Shown here: piece by piece, positions 1 to 10,269 of the stretch
How positions within the stretch are numbered: the stretch's first letter is position 1
How the letters are laid out: every line of letters starts with the position of its first letter
Notes under the pieces: model-generated
What the model saw: only the letters and a program-made list of their open reading frames with translations
Told to the model about the DNA's origin: nothing
Databases searched by the model: none
Made by a program: the position numbers and the translations under genes
From: Symbiodinium natans
Taxonomy: Eukaryota > Sar > Dinophyceae > Suessiales > Symbiodiniaceae
Direction: 5' to 3'
Assembly (NCBI GenBank): GCA_905221605.1
Contig: CAJNDS010001779.1
Coordinates: 377,646-441,645 of the forward strand
Length of the DNA: 64,000 bases

Positions 1-209
1 TTTCTAATACGAAAAGGTTAACACAACTGTTTAAGACTGTTTTGCAACCCTGCAGAGCTTAAACCACAGTAGTTAAGCCCAGTCCTAACCCCTAAGCCCA
101 AGCCCTAAGCCCTAAGCCCTAGGCCCTAAGCCCTCAGCCCTAGGCTCTAAGCCCTCAGCCCTGCTCTAAGACCTAAGCCCTAAGCCCTAAGCGAGAAGCC
201 CAACATCCC

Positions 210-211
<2 letters not shown>
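1..211 (+). repeat. Degenerate CCCTAAG-type telomere-like repeat
   Basis: From about 60 to 200 the sequence is an imperfect array of CCCTAAG/CCCTAGG/CCCTCAG heptamers, variants of CCCTAAA. Positions 1-59 show nothing recognisable. Confidence 0.8.
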
Positions 212-302
<91 letters not shown>

Positions 303-309
303 ACCCCCC

Positions 310-376
<67 letters not shown>
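212..376 (+). repeat. 165-nt poly-C tract
   Basis: An almost pure C run broken only by A at 303 and 310. It creates long polyglycine/polyproline frames that are not genes. The length could be an assembly or base-calling artefact. The adjoining 377-445 stays C-rich. Confidence 0.85.
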
Positions 377-445
377 ACACACCTCACCGCACGAAGCCAA
401 ATCTCGGAGCTCCCCCCCGCCCCACCCCCCCACCCCCACCCCCCT

Positions 446-756
446 GCGCTTGTCGAGGCACGGCCCACGCTCACCCCCACTACCCCTTCCTGCCGCCTCG
501 GTACCCTTGCCGAAGCGGCCTCGCGTTAGCGATAAAATTAAATACCCCATTATAGCTATATTATGGTATATGGGGGTTACTTCATATTAGGGGCACTAGG
601 GGGGGTTAACAATCGGGGGAGGGGATTAACCCGAAGCGCTGAGCCGTTCGCCTCGACCATCGCCGCAGTCTGACCAGAGCGACTCGAGCTGGACTAACTC
701 CTTGGCAGGCCAGTAACCATATGTTCTCAAGGGCGCCCTGCTGCTTTGGGGTAACC
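446..756. other. Unique spacer, no gene seen
   Basis: Mixed-composition DNA between the C tract and the first clean CCCTAAA array. No convincing open segment or inverted repeat was found. Confidence 0.4.
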
Positions 757-1047
757 CCAAACCCTAAACCCTAAACCCTAAACCCTAAACCCTACACCCT
801 AAACCCTAAACCCTAAACCCTAAACCCTAAACCCTAAACCCTAAACCCTAAACCCTAAACCCTAAACCAACCAACAAAAAAGGCAGAAGGGTACCACTGG
901 GCTCCCAAGACTCAGATCCGGCCTCTGTCTCCGACGATCCCGAGGCATCCTGAGGAGGGCAGACAGCCTAAGCCCTAAACCCTAAACCCTAAACCCTAAA
1001 CCCTAAACCCTAAACCCTAAACCCTAAACCCTAAACCCTAAACCCTC
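757..1047 (+). repeat. Two CCCTAAA arrays around a short spacer
   Basis: Clean CCCTAAA heptamers at about 757-868 and 967-1047. The 98-nt spacer between them is coding-like on the minus strand (separate entry). Confidence 0.9.
901..949 (-). CDS. Possible isolated exon
   Basis: Minus-strand open segment reading DASGSSETEAGSESWEP, directly after a polypyrimidine-CAG acceptor (CTGCCCTCCTCAG|GATG). The composition suggests an acidic linker. It is not linked to a neighbour in phase, so it could be chance. Confidence 0.3.
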
Positions 1048-1483
1048 TTCAATGCGCCCACCTGAAGCCCTAAAACCTACAGAAAGCCCTGAAATCTCCT
1101 GAAACCCTGTATAGAACCCCTATATAGAATCCTAAAACTCTACAGAACCCTAAGCCCGTCCCGCCCACAAAAAGGAACTCCGAAGAGGTTTGGGCATCTC
1201 ATAAGATTCACAGGAGTTGCAATTGTGGAGGCTCTGGATGCGGACATGGTCATCTTGGCATAGCTTCCGTGGTGTTCCTTTGTTTAGAGGCCTCGCCGTT
1301 GTGGTTGAGAAAGCGCAGTGAGCGACCACCCAGGAGGCTTTGTGTGCCGGAGGTTTAGGGTTTGGGGTTTGAGGGTTTAGGGTTGTGCAAAGGAGCATGC
1401 TTCAAGACGCATCCGCCACCTATCCCCCAGGTCTGCCGAGCTTGAACCACGAACGTATTCATTGTCAGGGCATGGGAACCCTA
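1048..1483. other. Unique spacer with weak coding-like segments
   Basis: No array apart from a short TTTAGGG stretch near 1360-1382. About 1393-1475 minus is open and reads DNEYVRGSSSADLGDRWRM. Opposite-strand readings of the region compete, so no gene is claimed. Confidence 0.3.
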
Positions 1484-1860
1484 GAAACACAAACCCTAGA
1501 AACCCTAGAAACCCCAGAAACCTAGAAACCCTAGAAACCTAGAAACCCTAGAAACCCTGAAACCCTAGAAACCCTAGAAACCCTAGAAACCCTAGAAACC
1601 CTACAAACCCTAGAAACCCTACAAACCCTAGAAACCCTAAACCGCAAAGAGCTGCCAAGGAACAACCAGGTAGATGCGGCTGCGGCCACCAGTCCGCCCC
1701 CCCGACACCAAGCCTCGCTTGTCACCAGGGAGATGAAAGCTAAGCTTAGGGTTTCGGGTTTCGGGTTTCGGTTTTTGGGTTTAGGGTTTAGGGTTTAGGG
1801 TTTATAGGGTTTAGGGTTTAGGGCTTCGGGCTTAGGACTTTAGTGCTTAGGGTTTGGGGC
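1484..1860. repeat. CCCTAGAAA nonamer array, then TTTAGGG array
   Basis: Positions 1484-1640 repeat a 9-nt unit (CCCTAGAAA). After a 100-nt GC-rich spacer, 1743-1850 holds TTTAGGG/TTTCGGG units in the opposite orientation. Confidence 0.85.
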
Positions 1861-2931
1861 AGTCTATTTCGGGAAAAAGGGGCAGAGTGGCCAAAGAAAG
1901 CCATAAAGGTTACCTCGTCAGCACCTAGGTACTATACACAACTTGGAACCCTAGCAAAAGTCATGATTTTTGCTGTTTCTTGGGAACTAAATGCCCGAGA
2001 ACGTAAAAAATATTCCTAAGTATCCCTCCGATTAAACTGCCCAGAAATTACCAAAAAAAAAACATTCTTCCTAAGTCTCCCTAAGAGTAGCTGCCACAAT
2101 GGAAGATGAAGCCGCAGGTCAGGTCATCCTCGTCCGCACACCGATTCGCCTGCCCACTGAAGTCCTTGTACATGGGGTTTAGGGTTTAGGGTTTAGCTAG
2201 TGTGAAATTCTTCACCACCATGTGCAGGTTTAGGGTTGAGGGTTTTAGGGTTTAGGGTTCTGGGGTTTAGAGTTTAGGGTTTAGGGTTTAGTGCGACAAT
2301 GCAAAGTCTTCGCAGGACCTTTCGTGCAGAAACGGGATGGGGAGGGCGGGAAGGACACAGCAACTAAACAAGAATGAAAACAAATGCGTCGGACAATGAC
2401 AGTCAAAACAGTCACCAAAAGCGCTAATCCACAATAAGCTACAGTTAACAATGAAAATTATGTTACTGCACGAAACCACAGCACACTTGCCGCAACTATA
2501 TTGTAGTTAACAACCCTGCTTGTCACACACCTGTAAGAAGCCGTTAAGAATGAGAATAGGAAACTAGTGAACATGAATGCCCAAATGCACAGGCAGAAGT
2601 ATACTTTTCGTTACAAACGTGAGAAGAACGAGAATCATAAGCAGCATAAGTGTCAACATTATTGCGGTTGTCAGAACAAAGGCACCAAACATGCTAACTG
2701 TGCTTTGTAGTGTAGGGACAATGAGAAGACTCAGGGTCAGAACCATCACAAGAAGACAAAGAACATCCACGACCACAAGAAGAGTACGTAAAATACTAGT
2801 AAAACCATAATACGAACAAGGTCCAGGATAACAGCAACAAGACCAACAATCATGGATAGCAGCAACGATATTAATATGAAGAGATTCCCGCAATCTTACG
2901 CAGCCCCTTTGCTTCTTCTGGTTCTGTCCTG
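1861..2931. other. Mostly unique DNA, short TTTAGGG blocks
   Basis: Short TTTAGGG blocks lie at 2175-2195 and 2226-2293. About 2090-2174 minus is open and reads MYKDFSGQANRCADEDDLTC, a possible exon. Positions 2300-2893 are purine-rich on the plus strand, which yields hydrophobic minus-strand frames with no other support. Confidence 0.35.
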
Positions 2932-3330
2932 AACCCTAAACCCTAAACCCTAAACCCTAAACCCTAAACCCTAAACCCTAAACCCTAAACCCTAAACCCT
3001 AAACCCTAAACCCTAAACCCTAAACCCTAAACCCAAACCCTAAACCCTAAACCCTAAACCCTAAACCCTAAACCCGTCCTCTGGCATGTCGCTAGTTCCG
3101 TCAACCGTGCCGAAGCCAGCACCCCAGGCGCCGTCATCAGCAGAGAAATTCGTGCCCGAGCCGGTCCAATTGAAACCGAACCTGCCGAATCCTCCGCTTT
3201 AAGGGGAACAGGTATAGGGTTTAGGGTTTAGGGTTTAGGGTTTAGGGTTTAGGGTTTAGGGTTTGGGGTTTAGGGTTTAGGGTTTAGGGTTCAGGGTTCA
3301 GGGTTTAGGGTTTAGGGTTTAGGGTTGGGG
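2932..3330. repeat. CCCTAAA and TTTAGGG arrays facing each other
   Basis: CCCTAAA array at 2932-3075 and TTTAGGG array at 3213-3325, so the two arrays could pair as a hairpin. The 137-nt spacer between them is coding-like. Confidence 0.85.
3085..3190 (-). CDS. Possible exon, Gly/Asp-rich
   Basis: Minus strand, after GGATTCGGCAG|G, reads FGFNWTGSGTNFSADDGAWG then AGFGTVDGTSDMPE. The plus strand is also open (proline-rich), so strand choice is uncertain. It lies about 0.9 kb downstream of the gene 4 exons and could belong to them. Confidence 0.3.
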
Positions 3331-3430
3331 GTTTCCGAAACTAGAGGGTACCTTCTTGGGGTCCTTATTGACAGGGGATCCGAATCTTTGGTGGTCTATA
3401 TGAGGGGTCCCTTATATTCGTAAACCCCAT
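3326..3430. mobile_element. Inverted-repeat element, family E
   Basis: About 105 nt, beginning TGGGGGTTTCCGA and ending TCGTAAACCCCAT, with internal GGTACCTTCTTGGGGTCCTT and GGGGTCCCTTATATTCGTAA. The same sequence occurs near 9.9, 25.2, 53.1 and 62.2 kb. No coding capacity. Confidence 0.65.
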
Positions 3431-4137
3431 TTCTGAATTTGCGTGGGGCTTTGTGGCTTTTAGGGTGCCGAAAGCCGGAAGGGGTCCACATGTAGAGCTC
3501 ACAGGTTTCCCTACAACCCCCCTCTAAACTACCCCCCCCCCTAGGTTCCCCCCCGAACGAATTAATTAGGCTTATAATTATCCCTAGATAGCCTTAATTG
3601 TGGGGGGGGAACGTCGGGGGATAGTATCGAGCGGGTTCGTAGGGGAACCCCTTTGCTATACATACACTACAAAGTTCTGAGCATCTTCTGCGAACCCATC
3701 TCTCTCTCTCTCTCTCCCCCACGTTCTCTGCTGAAGTGTACCGTTGGACCAACAAATCCGGTTCTCTCCAGGGTCTGACCTTTCGAGCCCTTCATGTGCG
3801 GAAAGGCACGATCCCCAAACACTGCAAAGTTCAGGGGTTAAACGGGTTTTCGGGTCTTAGGGATTCAGGGCGTATTAAACGGGTTTTTGGGTTGCCGGGT
3901 TTCAGGGTTAAGGGTCTAATCAGCAAGGCGGGTTGCGGGTTTCAGGTGGACGCTGACCAGCTGCTAGAAGACCGAAACAATACCCGAAACACTAAACCCT
4001 CTGTTGTGTTCAGGGATACGCCTAATATGGCCCCTATGTATTCGTAGGGACTTGAAACTGCGCCCCCAAACCCTAAACCCTTAACCCTCAACCCTAGCCC
4101 TAAACCCTAAACCCTCAACCCACGAGTCCTGCGTTGC
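3431..4137. other. Unique spacer with C/G tracts and a CT microsatellite
   Basis: Contains C and G runs near 3530-3610, (CT)n at 3699-3717 and degenerate telomere-like repeats at 3838-3915 and 4064-4120. A 103-codon plus frame starting at a GTG (3736-4047) has no recognisable feature and overlaps the repeats. Confidence 0.35.
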
Positions 4138-4199
4138 TGGAGAACCACCAGGTCCCCTTCTTGGTCGACCGACTGCCGCAAGGAGGGTCCAGGATCCAC
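4138..4199 (-). CDS. Gene 4, exon f (end uncertain)
   Basis: Follows CCCCCAG and enters in phase 2, completing the AA left by the exon at 4375-4415 to AAG. Reads WILDPPCGSRSTKKGTWWF. Product not recognised. The 3' boundary could be at any of several GC, GA or GT positions near 4138-4160. Confidence 0.42.
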
Positions 4200-4374
4200 C
4201 TGGGGGGGGGGGGGGGGGGGTCGCTAGAGTCAGGGGAAGCCCCAAACCCACCCCAAACCCTAAACCCTAAACCACCGCAAACCCTAAACCTTGTAGAGTT
4301 TAAAATTGCCCTAAACCCTAAGCCCTAAGCCCTAAACCCTAAACCCCAATATCCGCTTTTGCCAAAGCCCGGGC

Positions 4375-4415
4375 TTCACGGTCTCTCCAGCCCGGGAAGC
4401 GTCCTCCAGCCGCGC
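4375..4415 (-). CDS. Gene 4, exon e
   Basis: Reads ARLEDASRAGETV plus two bases. Acceptor GCGAG|GCG, donor AA|GCCC (GC type). It continues the frame of the exon at 5004-5053 in phase 0. Charged and helical in character. Confidence 0.42.
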
Positions 4416-4432
4416 CTCGCTTGACGGTTCGG

Positions 4433-4506
4433 TTTAGGGTTTAGGGTTTAGGGTTTAGGGTGTAGGGTTTAGGGTTTAGGGTTTAGGGTTTAGGGTTTAG
4501 GGTGTA
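4433..4506. repeat. TTTAGGG array
   Basis: About ten TTTAGGG units lying in a putative gene 4 intron. Positions 4510-5000 hold unique DNA with scattered single units and no gene seen. Confidence 0.85.
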
Positions 4507-5003
4507 GGTTTTTGGGTTTAGGGTTGATAGGAATTATATGGTTTCTGGGGCTTATACGGTTTAGGGTGTTTAGGGTCATGTCCAATAGTTCTTGTATATA
4601 AGGAACACATCTACGAAACCGTGGTCCTGTTGGGACCCTGTCCCTTCGCCACTGGCCTTTGCAGAAAAAGACTCTGAAATCAGATCCTCCTCAACAACTT
4701 CGACATTTATCACAAAGACCTCTGTAGCTATCCGGGCATGAGTACGAAGTCCCCTGAAACCCGAAACCCTTCAACCCAAATCCTACACCCTATGCAAGCC
4801 CTCAACCCTCTAGGCCCTGAACCAAATGAGTATTGCCAATAGTGCGACTATATTTGCCATTAGTATACCATTACGAATACTCATCGTATGACAATTCTTG
4901 CTACTAGTATGTCTGTACCCTAAACCCGAAACCCTAAACCCGAAGCCCGAAACCCCCCCTAAACCCTAAACCCTAAACCCATAACCCTAAAAATATGACA
5001 AGC

Positions 5004-5053
5004 CAAAGTTCTCTCAGCGTCTTCCGGCGAGTGAACTTCCACGTCAACGTAAC
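5004..5053 (-). CDS. Gene 4, exon d
   Basis: Begins after AACCCAG with GT, completing a glycine codon split from the exon at 5253-5292, and reads YVDVEVHSPEDAERTL. Donor TTG|GCTT (GC type). Phase 1 in, phase 0 out. Confidence 0.45.
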
Positions 5054-5252
5054 CTGGGTTGGCCTTTAAACCCTCTGAAAACATGTTTACATATAGGGTC
5101 CCTTACACCCTAAACCCTAAACCCTTAATCCCAAACCCCAAACCCCAAACCCTAAACCCTCAACCCTAAACCCTTAACCCAAAAACCCAAATAAGGAAAA
5201 TAAAAGAACGCCCAAAAAAACAACCTAGTAACGGCCGGCTCCAAGTCGTCGC

Positions 5253-5292
5253 CGGCGAAGAGCTCTTGCACCCAAACCTTGTGCCGGACGTC
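5253..5292 (-). CDS. Gene 4, exon c
   Basis: Reads DVRHKVWVQELFA plus one base, after AAGAG|GAC. Donor GCCG|GCGACGAC (GC type). The donor and the next exon start share similar bases, as at several other introns here. Confidence 0.45.
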
Positions 5293-5396
5293 CTCTTGCT
5301 TGTAGGGTTTAGGGTTTAGGGTTTAGGGTTTAGGGTTTAGGGTTTAGGGTTTAGGGTTTATGGTTTAGGGTTTAGGGCTTAGGCCGAGATGTACTC

Positions 5397-5441
5397 TTGG
5401 CCCACGTGAAGGACTTTCGAAGGCTTTTCCCTAAGTTCCGC
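5397..5441 (-). CDS. Gene 4, exon b
   Basis: Fifteen codons, AELREKPSKVLHVGQ, between TTGAG|GCG and CAA|GAGTAC (GA donor). Phase 0 at both ends. The intron between this exon and 5253-5292 is only 104 nt and contains the TTTAGGG array 5305-5381. Confidence 0.45.
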
Positions 5442-5765
5442 CTCAAGCCCCGTTAACCGCCAGAAAGCCTGTATGCCTCACATCTCCTCACCCTAAACCC
5501 TAAGCTCCAAGCCCTAAACCCTAAATCCTAAATCATTCTCCAACTTGTGCTCAACAGCAACACCTGTTCCTAGCTGGCCCCCACGCTCCTTCCTGGGCTC
5601 ATCCTACATTCTGAACGAAGCTCTCAACCCTAGGCCATAGACCCTCAACCCTAAACCACCCTAAACCCTAAACCCTGAAACTTAAACCCGAACAAAACTC
5701 TAAACCACCGTAAACCCTAAACCCTAAAACTCCGATTAAAGGCGCTGCTCCCAAAGACCGCCGTC

Positions 5766-5816
5766 CTTCAAACCCAGGTTGATGCCGGCGTCCGAAGTTC
5801 GGAGGAATGGGGCCTC
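5766..5816 (-). CDS. Gene 4, exon a (minus-strand gene 5816-4138)
   Basis: Seventeen codons, EAPFLRTSDAGINLGLK, between CAAG|GAG and AAG|GACGGC (GA donor). It starts a chain of six exons (to 4138) joined with consistent phases, encoding about 95 residues of a soluble, charged protein that I do not recognise. Introns are 104-323 nt and several hold telomere-like arrays. Further exons upstream are likely, for example near 6771-6840. Support comes from phase agreement only. Confidence 0.45.
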
Positions 5817-5919
5817 CTTGCACGGATCTTCGTGCGTTGTCCGGGGAGTCGTATCTAGGGTTTAGGGTTTAGGGTTTAGGAACCTTACGTTCTGAGGGCT
5901 TCGGGTTTGGGGACGTTAC

Positions 5920-6055
5920 GGAATGGAAAGGGGAAGGGGCATCGATACTGCTGCTCGCAGCAGTACTAGTACTAGTAGTACTGGTAGGAGTAGTACTACT
6001 GCTGCTACTACTACAACTACTATTACGACTACGATTCCTGCTCCTGCTCCTAGTC
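5920..6055 (+). repeat. ACT/AGT trinucleotide microsatellite
   Basis: Imperfect ACT/AGT/GCT triplets from about 5960 to 6050 generate Ser/Thr-rich frames on both strands. This is low complexity and is not called as a gene. Positions 6056-6480 show only a C tract near 6390-6406. Confidence 0.6.
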
Positions 6056-6481
6056 CTACTATTACGACGATAAGTGCTTCGAAGATTGGACAGTCGTGTT
6101 CGGGCCTAAAGGTCTCATGTTCAGGGTCAACGAGGCCGGCTGGACAAACTTGACTCATAGAATGAACGGTGGGCTTTCTCCACCATTTATTGTACTACAG
6201 TGTACCGGGTCTATCGGCTGTGTCACATGCGAGAAGCCAATCGATACCTCCCCGATGCCTGCGCGAGTGTAGACAATAGCTTTATGCCAGTCCCTACAGT
6301 TGCCAGCTTTGATGGGTGAATCAAGAAAGAGAACGGTGATGGACTACAACAAAGTATGACTAGAACTTTTACAAATCCCCTACAACACTCCCCCCCCCCC
6401 CCCCCCGGCCCCCCTTTCCTACCCCCACCATTAGAAATGCCTACAGACAGTCAGCCCAAAAAGCTTTAAACGCTTAACCAC

Positions 6482-6900
6482 AAACCCTAAACCCTAAACC
6501 CTAAACCCTAAACCCTAAACCCCCCTCAAACCCGAACTTAGGGAAACCACCAACTCTCGAGAAGTGTAGAACTGGCAGGTTGGAATTGGGAGTCGTGGCA
6601 TGAATTGTTTGGGGATTGAGAATAACATACACCGTATAGTCAAGTACATATGCTATTGGTTCGTGCACAAAAACGGACATCGGAATAAACCCTAACCCTA
6701 AACCCTAAACCCTAAACCCTAAACCCTAAACCCTAAACCCTAAACCCTAAACCCTCCTTGAACATGGAAGTGTTCCTTATTCTTCCTGTGAGGGTTGGAA
6801 CGGACATCGCTGGCAAGTATCAGCTTCGGGAGCCCTTCAACAAAAAAGCTCACTCTCTAAACCCTAAACCCTAAACCCTAAATCCTAAATCCTAAACCCC
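6482..6900. repeat. CCCTAAA arrays with a possible exon between
   Basis: Arrays at 6482-6525, 6687-6755 and 6858-6900. The spacer 6771-6840 on the minus strand reads GLPKLILASDVRSN after a polypyrimidine-AAG and could be an upstream gene 4 exon. Confidence 0.6.
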
Positions 6901-7204
6901 AAACCCCCAAAAAACTCACTCTCGTGTCTAAAGTTTCCTATAGGGTTCAGGGTTAAACGTTTAGGGTTTAGAAGCTCACGGTTTAGGGTTTAGGGTACGT
7001 TTAGGGTTTAGGAGTTCAGGGTTTAGGGTTTAGGGTTCAGTGTAGGGCTTAGGGTTTAGAATTACGCTGTTTTCTTGCACGCCTGGGCGTATGGGAGGCG
7101 CTCGGCACAGTGGGTCTCGTTCGTCTGCAGGAACAGGAGTCCTGGGCGAATCACAGCACCAGCCGCCCCACACTTTCAGGAGGGTTAGGGTTTAGGGATT
7201 AGGG

Positions 7205-7463
7205 ATCAGTGCAGAAAGTTTAGGGTAAACAGGAAGGCACTCCTGAATGCGACGTCTTCTGCACCTTATGTCGCTATCGCTAGTAACTCTCTGCCTCTCC
7301 AGAGGTTTCAGGGTTGGCGGGCGTACCGTTTCGGGCTTGACAACCTGTCGACATTCCATGGCACTCCACGCAAGGATGGCCTCCTTGGGGGGGCTACCCC
7401 AACCATCGGGCTCCGCATGATTCATTCGAGTTTCCTGAGGTACCTCAGCTTGGGGTTCTAATT
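7205..7463. other. Ambiguous coding-like spacer, both strands open
   Basis: The plus strand is open throughout (for example WRAYRFGLDNLSTFHGTPRK). The minus strand is open 7425-7192 (for example SPPKEAILAWSAMECRQ). Neither joins a neighbour in phase, and I cannot choose. Confidence 0.25.
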
Positions 7464-7499
7464 TCCTTTTTGTACCTCAGCTTAGGGTTTTAGCATTTA

Positions 7500-7830
7500 G
7501 GAACCTTAAGGGGGGCCCACGTCATGGGGGAGGGGGGGGAGGGGAGGGGGGGGGGAGTCCATGGAGAGCTCCAAAATTCCACCCGAGGGCCCCCCAGAAA
7601 CTCCCACGCCCAGGCTCGCTGGTGTCCGGCCAGCGTGCCCTGCCTGCTGCGCACCTGCAGGGCCAGGGTTTAGGGCTTGGGGTTTAGGGTTTAGGGTTTA
7701 GGGCTTAGGGCTTGGGGTTTGGGTTTGGGGTTTGGGGTTTGGGGTTTGGGGTTTGGGGTTTGGGGTTTGGGGTTTGGGGTTTGGGGTTTGGGGTTTGGGG
7801 TTTGGGGTTTCGTTAAGGTGGGTTCGGAGC
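7500..7830. repeat. G-rich stretch and TTTGGGG array
   Basis: G-rich 7520-7560. From 7679 a TTTAGGG/CTTAGGG start passes into about 13 homogeneous TTTGGGG units (7716-7812), one base different from the usual unit. Confidence 0.85.
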
Positions 7831-8934
7831 CCCAACCCTAAACCCTAAACCTAAACCCTCAACCCGTAACCCTTTTGGGCAACATGAGGCTGTATAGGGG
7901 TTTGGGGAACACAGCCATGAACCTCCAAGTGGAGGGTCAAGCCTCATAACCCCAAACCCTAAAACTCTAAACCCTCAACCCTACTCTCATGACGCCCAAT
8001 AAGGCAAAGTTTAGCTGCTTGAGAGCCCCGGCGGACCTGCAACAAAGGAGCTGCATCGTGAGGCCCATCCTGAGCAATAGTAGAGGTGTTACGTAAAAAT
8101 CATCAGTTTGTTCCTGGTTGTTGGCTCCTTATTTGGGCTTTTTCCTAAGCCTCATACGCCCAATGATAAGGAACACACAACGATGCTTTGAAACAGCAGC
8201 TCATGTAAGTATGCCTCTGCAACAAAAACAACCCTAAACCCTAAACCCTAAACTCAGCAATTTGCCCAGCGTCGTTGCTGCAGTTCGAGGCTTGAACCGA
8301 AGCCAACACCACTTGTACCGAGGCCAAGAACGCATAGACCAAGCATGGTGGATGCCTCATGGTAGCGAAGCAACCTGATTAAAAGTTTCTAGGGCAGTTC
8401 TCCAAAATAAATAGCGGTCCCCTAAAACCTAAAACCTAAACCCTTCTTTTTTGTTTTTTTGTTCATTTTTTTGGGGAGGGGAGGTTTCGGTGCTGATACG
8501 GAAGTCTTCCTTCGGTCTTGTAGTCCCGTATTAGCAGAATCAACCTAAGGTCATCAACGTAAACCACGCGCTTTTTGACAACCCTAAACCCTAAACCCGA
8601 ACCTAAACCTTAAACACCCAGGACCCCAACATTCAGAGAACTGCCCAGAGGGCTTGGTCTTCACAAAAACTTGAGCCAGCGGGGCGGGATGTCGGGTTTA
8701 GGGTTTGGGGTGAAGGGTTTAGGGTTTAGGGTTTAGGGTTTCGGGTTTACGGTCCAGCGTTTGGGGCCTAGGTGGGTGAGGTGCCGGGTCACGCCTTGGA
8801 GAGCCCAGGTAACCTTAATTCAGTACCAAGTACCAAACCTGTCTAGGGTTTAGGGTTTAGGGGTTAGGGTTTAGGGTTTAGGGTTTGAGTACGTACAATT
8901 TCCCATGCCATTCATTGCCTTGCAAGGCCCCTCG
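7831..8934. other. Unique DNA with short telomere-like blocks
   Basis: Short CCCTAAA blocks at about 7830-7870, 7955-7985, 8230-8255 and 8578-8600, and TTTAGGG blocks at 8694-8750 and 8843-8890. No convincing gene. Confidence 0.4.
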
Positions 8935-9080
8935 CTACTGGGAGGTTCACGGGTACTTCTAACCCCAATTATGTCTACTTATGAGCTACTTAAGGGACTT
9001 CGAGGACTTTGGGGGGGGGCTTATCAGTACTTATCAGTACAGTTATGATTGGGGTTAGAAGTACCCTGAACCTCCAGGTC
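8935..9080. mobile_element. Inverted-repeat element, family A
   Basis: Ends are complementary (CTACTGGGAGGTTCACGGGT ... ACCCTGAACCTCCAGGT). The inner arms AGTACTTATAACC-like and GGGGTTAGAAGTAC also pair. About 146 nt, non-coding, MITE-like. At least 15 relatives lie in the window. Confidence 0.75.
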
Positions 9081-9627
9081 GTGTTATGAGAAAGATGTTC
9101 CACACAGCCAACTTTTGAGCGCAAGAAGCTCTGCAAAACCTGCAATTGAATCCAGCACCCGACAACCTTTATTTAATGGGGATCCGAAGTATGGGCCACC
9201 CGCTAGACTCACTGAGCGAACAGAGCCATAGTTCTGACGCCTAGGTACCTATGTAGCATGTACTTGTGCCACTACGTAGGAACCCCTTTAAGGCCCAGGC
9301 AGGTACGTGGACCCTTTAGACACTTATGATTCCTGGGCCTTGTTCCCATCATCAGCCACACAGTTTGAAGCGGATGCCCCATTGCATCTACGTGGCCGAG
9401 GATGCGGCAAAAAACTATGAAGAACGACTGCTGCTGAGAAGCCTATGAATGCACGTTCTCCGCTTGTAGGTAGCCTTTTGGTGACAGAAGCTATTTGCCC
9501 CACATCAATGGTTCGCTGTTTATGCCAGATTTCGCTGCACATCTTCGCATACTTCGCATGGCCCACTTGTCCCGGAGTAGCCCTTTACGGTCTTGTGTGG
9601 CTTACACTCCAGCCTGCACCCACAAGG
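9081..9627. other. Unique DNA, no gene confirmed
   Basis: Opposed short frames at 9324-9633 overlap one another and show no motif. A degenerate inverted-repeat fragment lies near 9240-9310. Confidence 0.3.
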
Positions 9628-9829
9628 GTTTAGGGTTTAGGGTTTAGGGTTTAGGGTTTAGGCTTTACGGTTTAGGCTTTAGGGTTTAGGGTTAAGGGTT
9701 TAAGTACTCAGTGTGCTCTCTCCCTTCGAACCTTGACACAGCTGGGATCCAGCGGCTGCACCTATTGGCCCCTGATCGCTAAATTCTAGGGTTTAGGGTT
9801 TAGGGTTTAGGGTTTAGGGTTTAGGGTAA
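9628..9829. repeat. TTTAGGG arrays
   Basis: Units at 9628-9702 and 9788-9829, separated by an 85-nt unique spacer. Confidence 0.85.
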
Positions 9830-9843
9830 ACCGCCCGAAGCCC

Positions 9844-9952
9844 ATCTGGGGGTTTTCGATACTAGGGGGCGCCTTATTGCGGTTCTCATTATACGGGAAT
9901 CCTCGTATTCGGGGTCGATATTCGGGGTCCCTTATATTCGTAAACCCTCATC
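9844..9952. mobile_element. Inverted-repeat element, family E
   Basis: Ends GGGGGTTTTCGA and TCGTAAACCCTCA with the family E core (GGGGTCGATATTCGGGGTCC). About 109 nt. Confidence 0.65.
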
Positions 9953-10160
9953 TAAGCCCGAAACCCAGAACACAGACCCTCAAACCCCAAACCTGATGCA
10001 GTCGAAAAATCGCAGGGCGCGAAGGGAGACGCTTAAAAACCTTGAAGCCCCGCACCCTAAACTCCAAACCCTAAACCCTAAAGCCCTAAGCAGGGCTTCT
10101 ACAAGGGGGATGGGGGGAAGCCACCCATAGTGTCCTAGCCCCAGACCCACCCTAAACACA

Positions 10161-10269
10161 CCCTAAGGGTCCATGTACCTCATGTTTATATACTTGGGCC
10201 CTGAAGTCCCTGTATAGGAGGTGCTTTAAGGCCCGAGTATATAATGCTTAGGTACATGGACCCTTAGGG
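10161..10269. mobile_element. Perfect 20-bp inverted-repeat element, family H
   Basis: Arms 10161-10180 and 10250-10269 are perfect reverse complements (CCCTAAGGGTCCATGTACCT). Imperfect pairing continues inward. 109 nt in all. Degenerate relatives may lie at 9240-9310 and 18144-18200. Confidence 0.8.

Noticed and set aside
173-550. Polyglycine frames across the C tract
   Set aside because: Created by a homopolymer; no coding composition outside it.
2288-2893. Hydrophobic minus-strand frames (possible small membrane protein)
   Set aside because: The plus strand is purine/AAC-rich, which forces hydrophobic codons on the other strand; frames do not join and no motif is seen.
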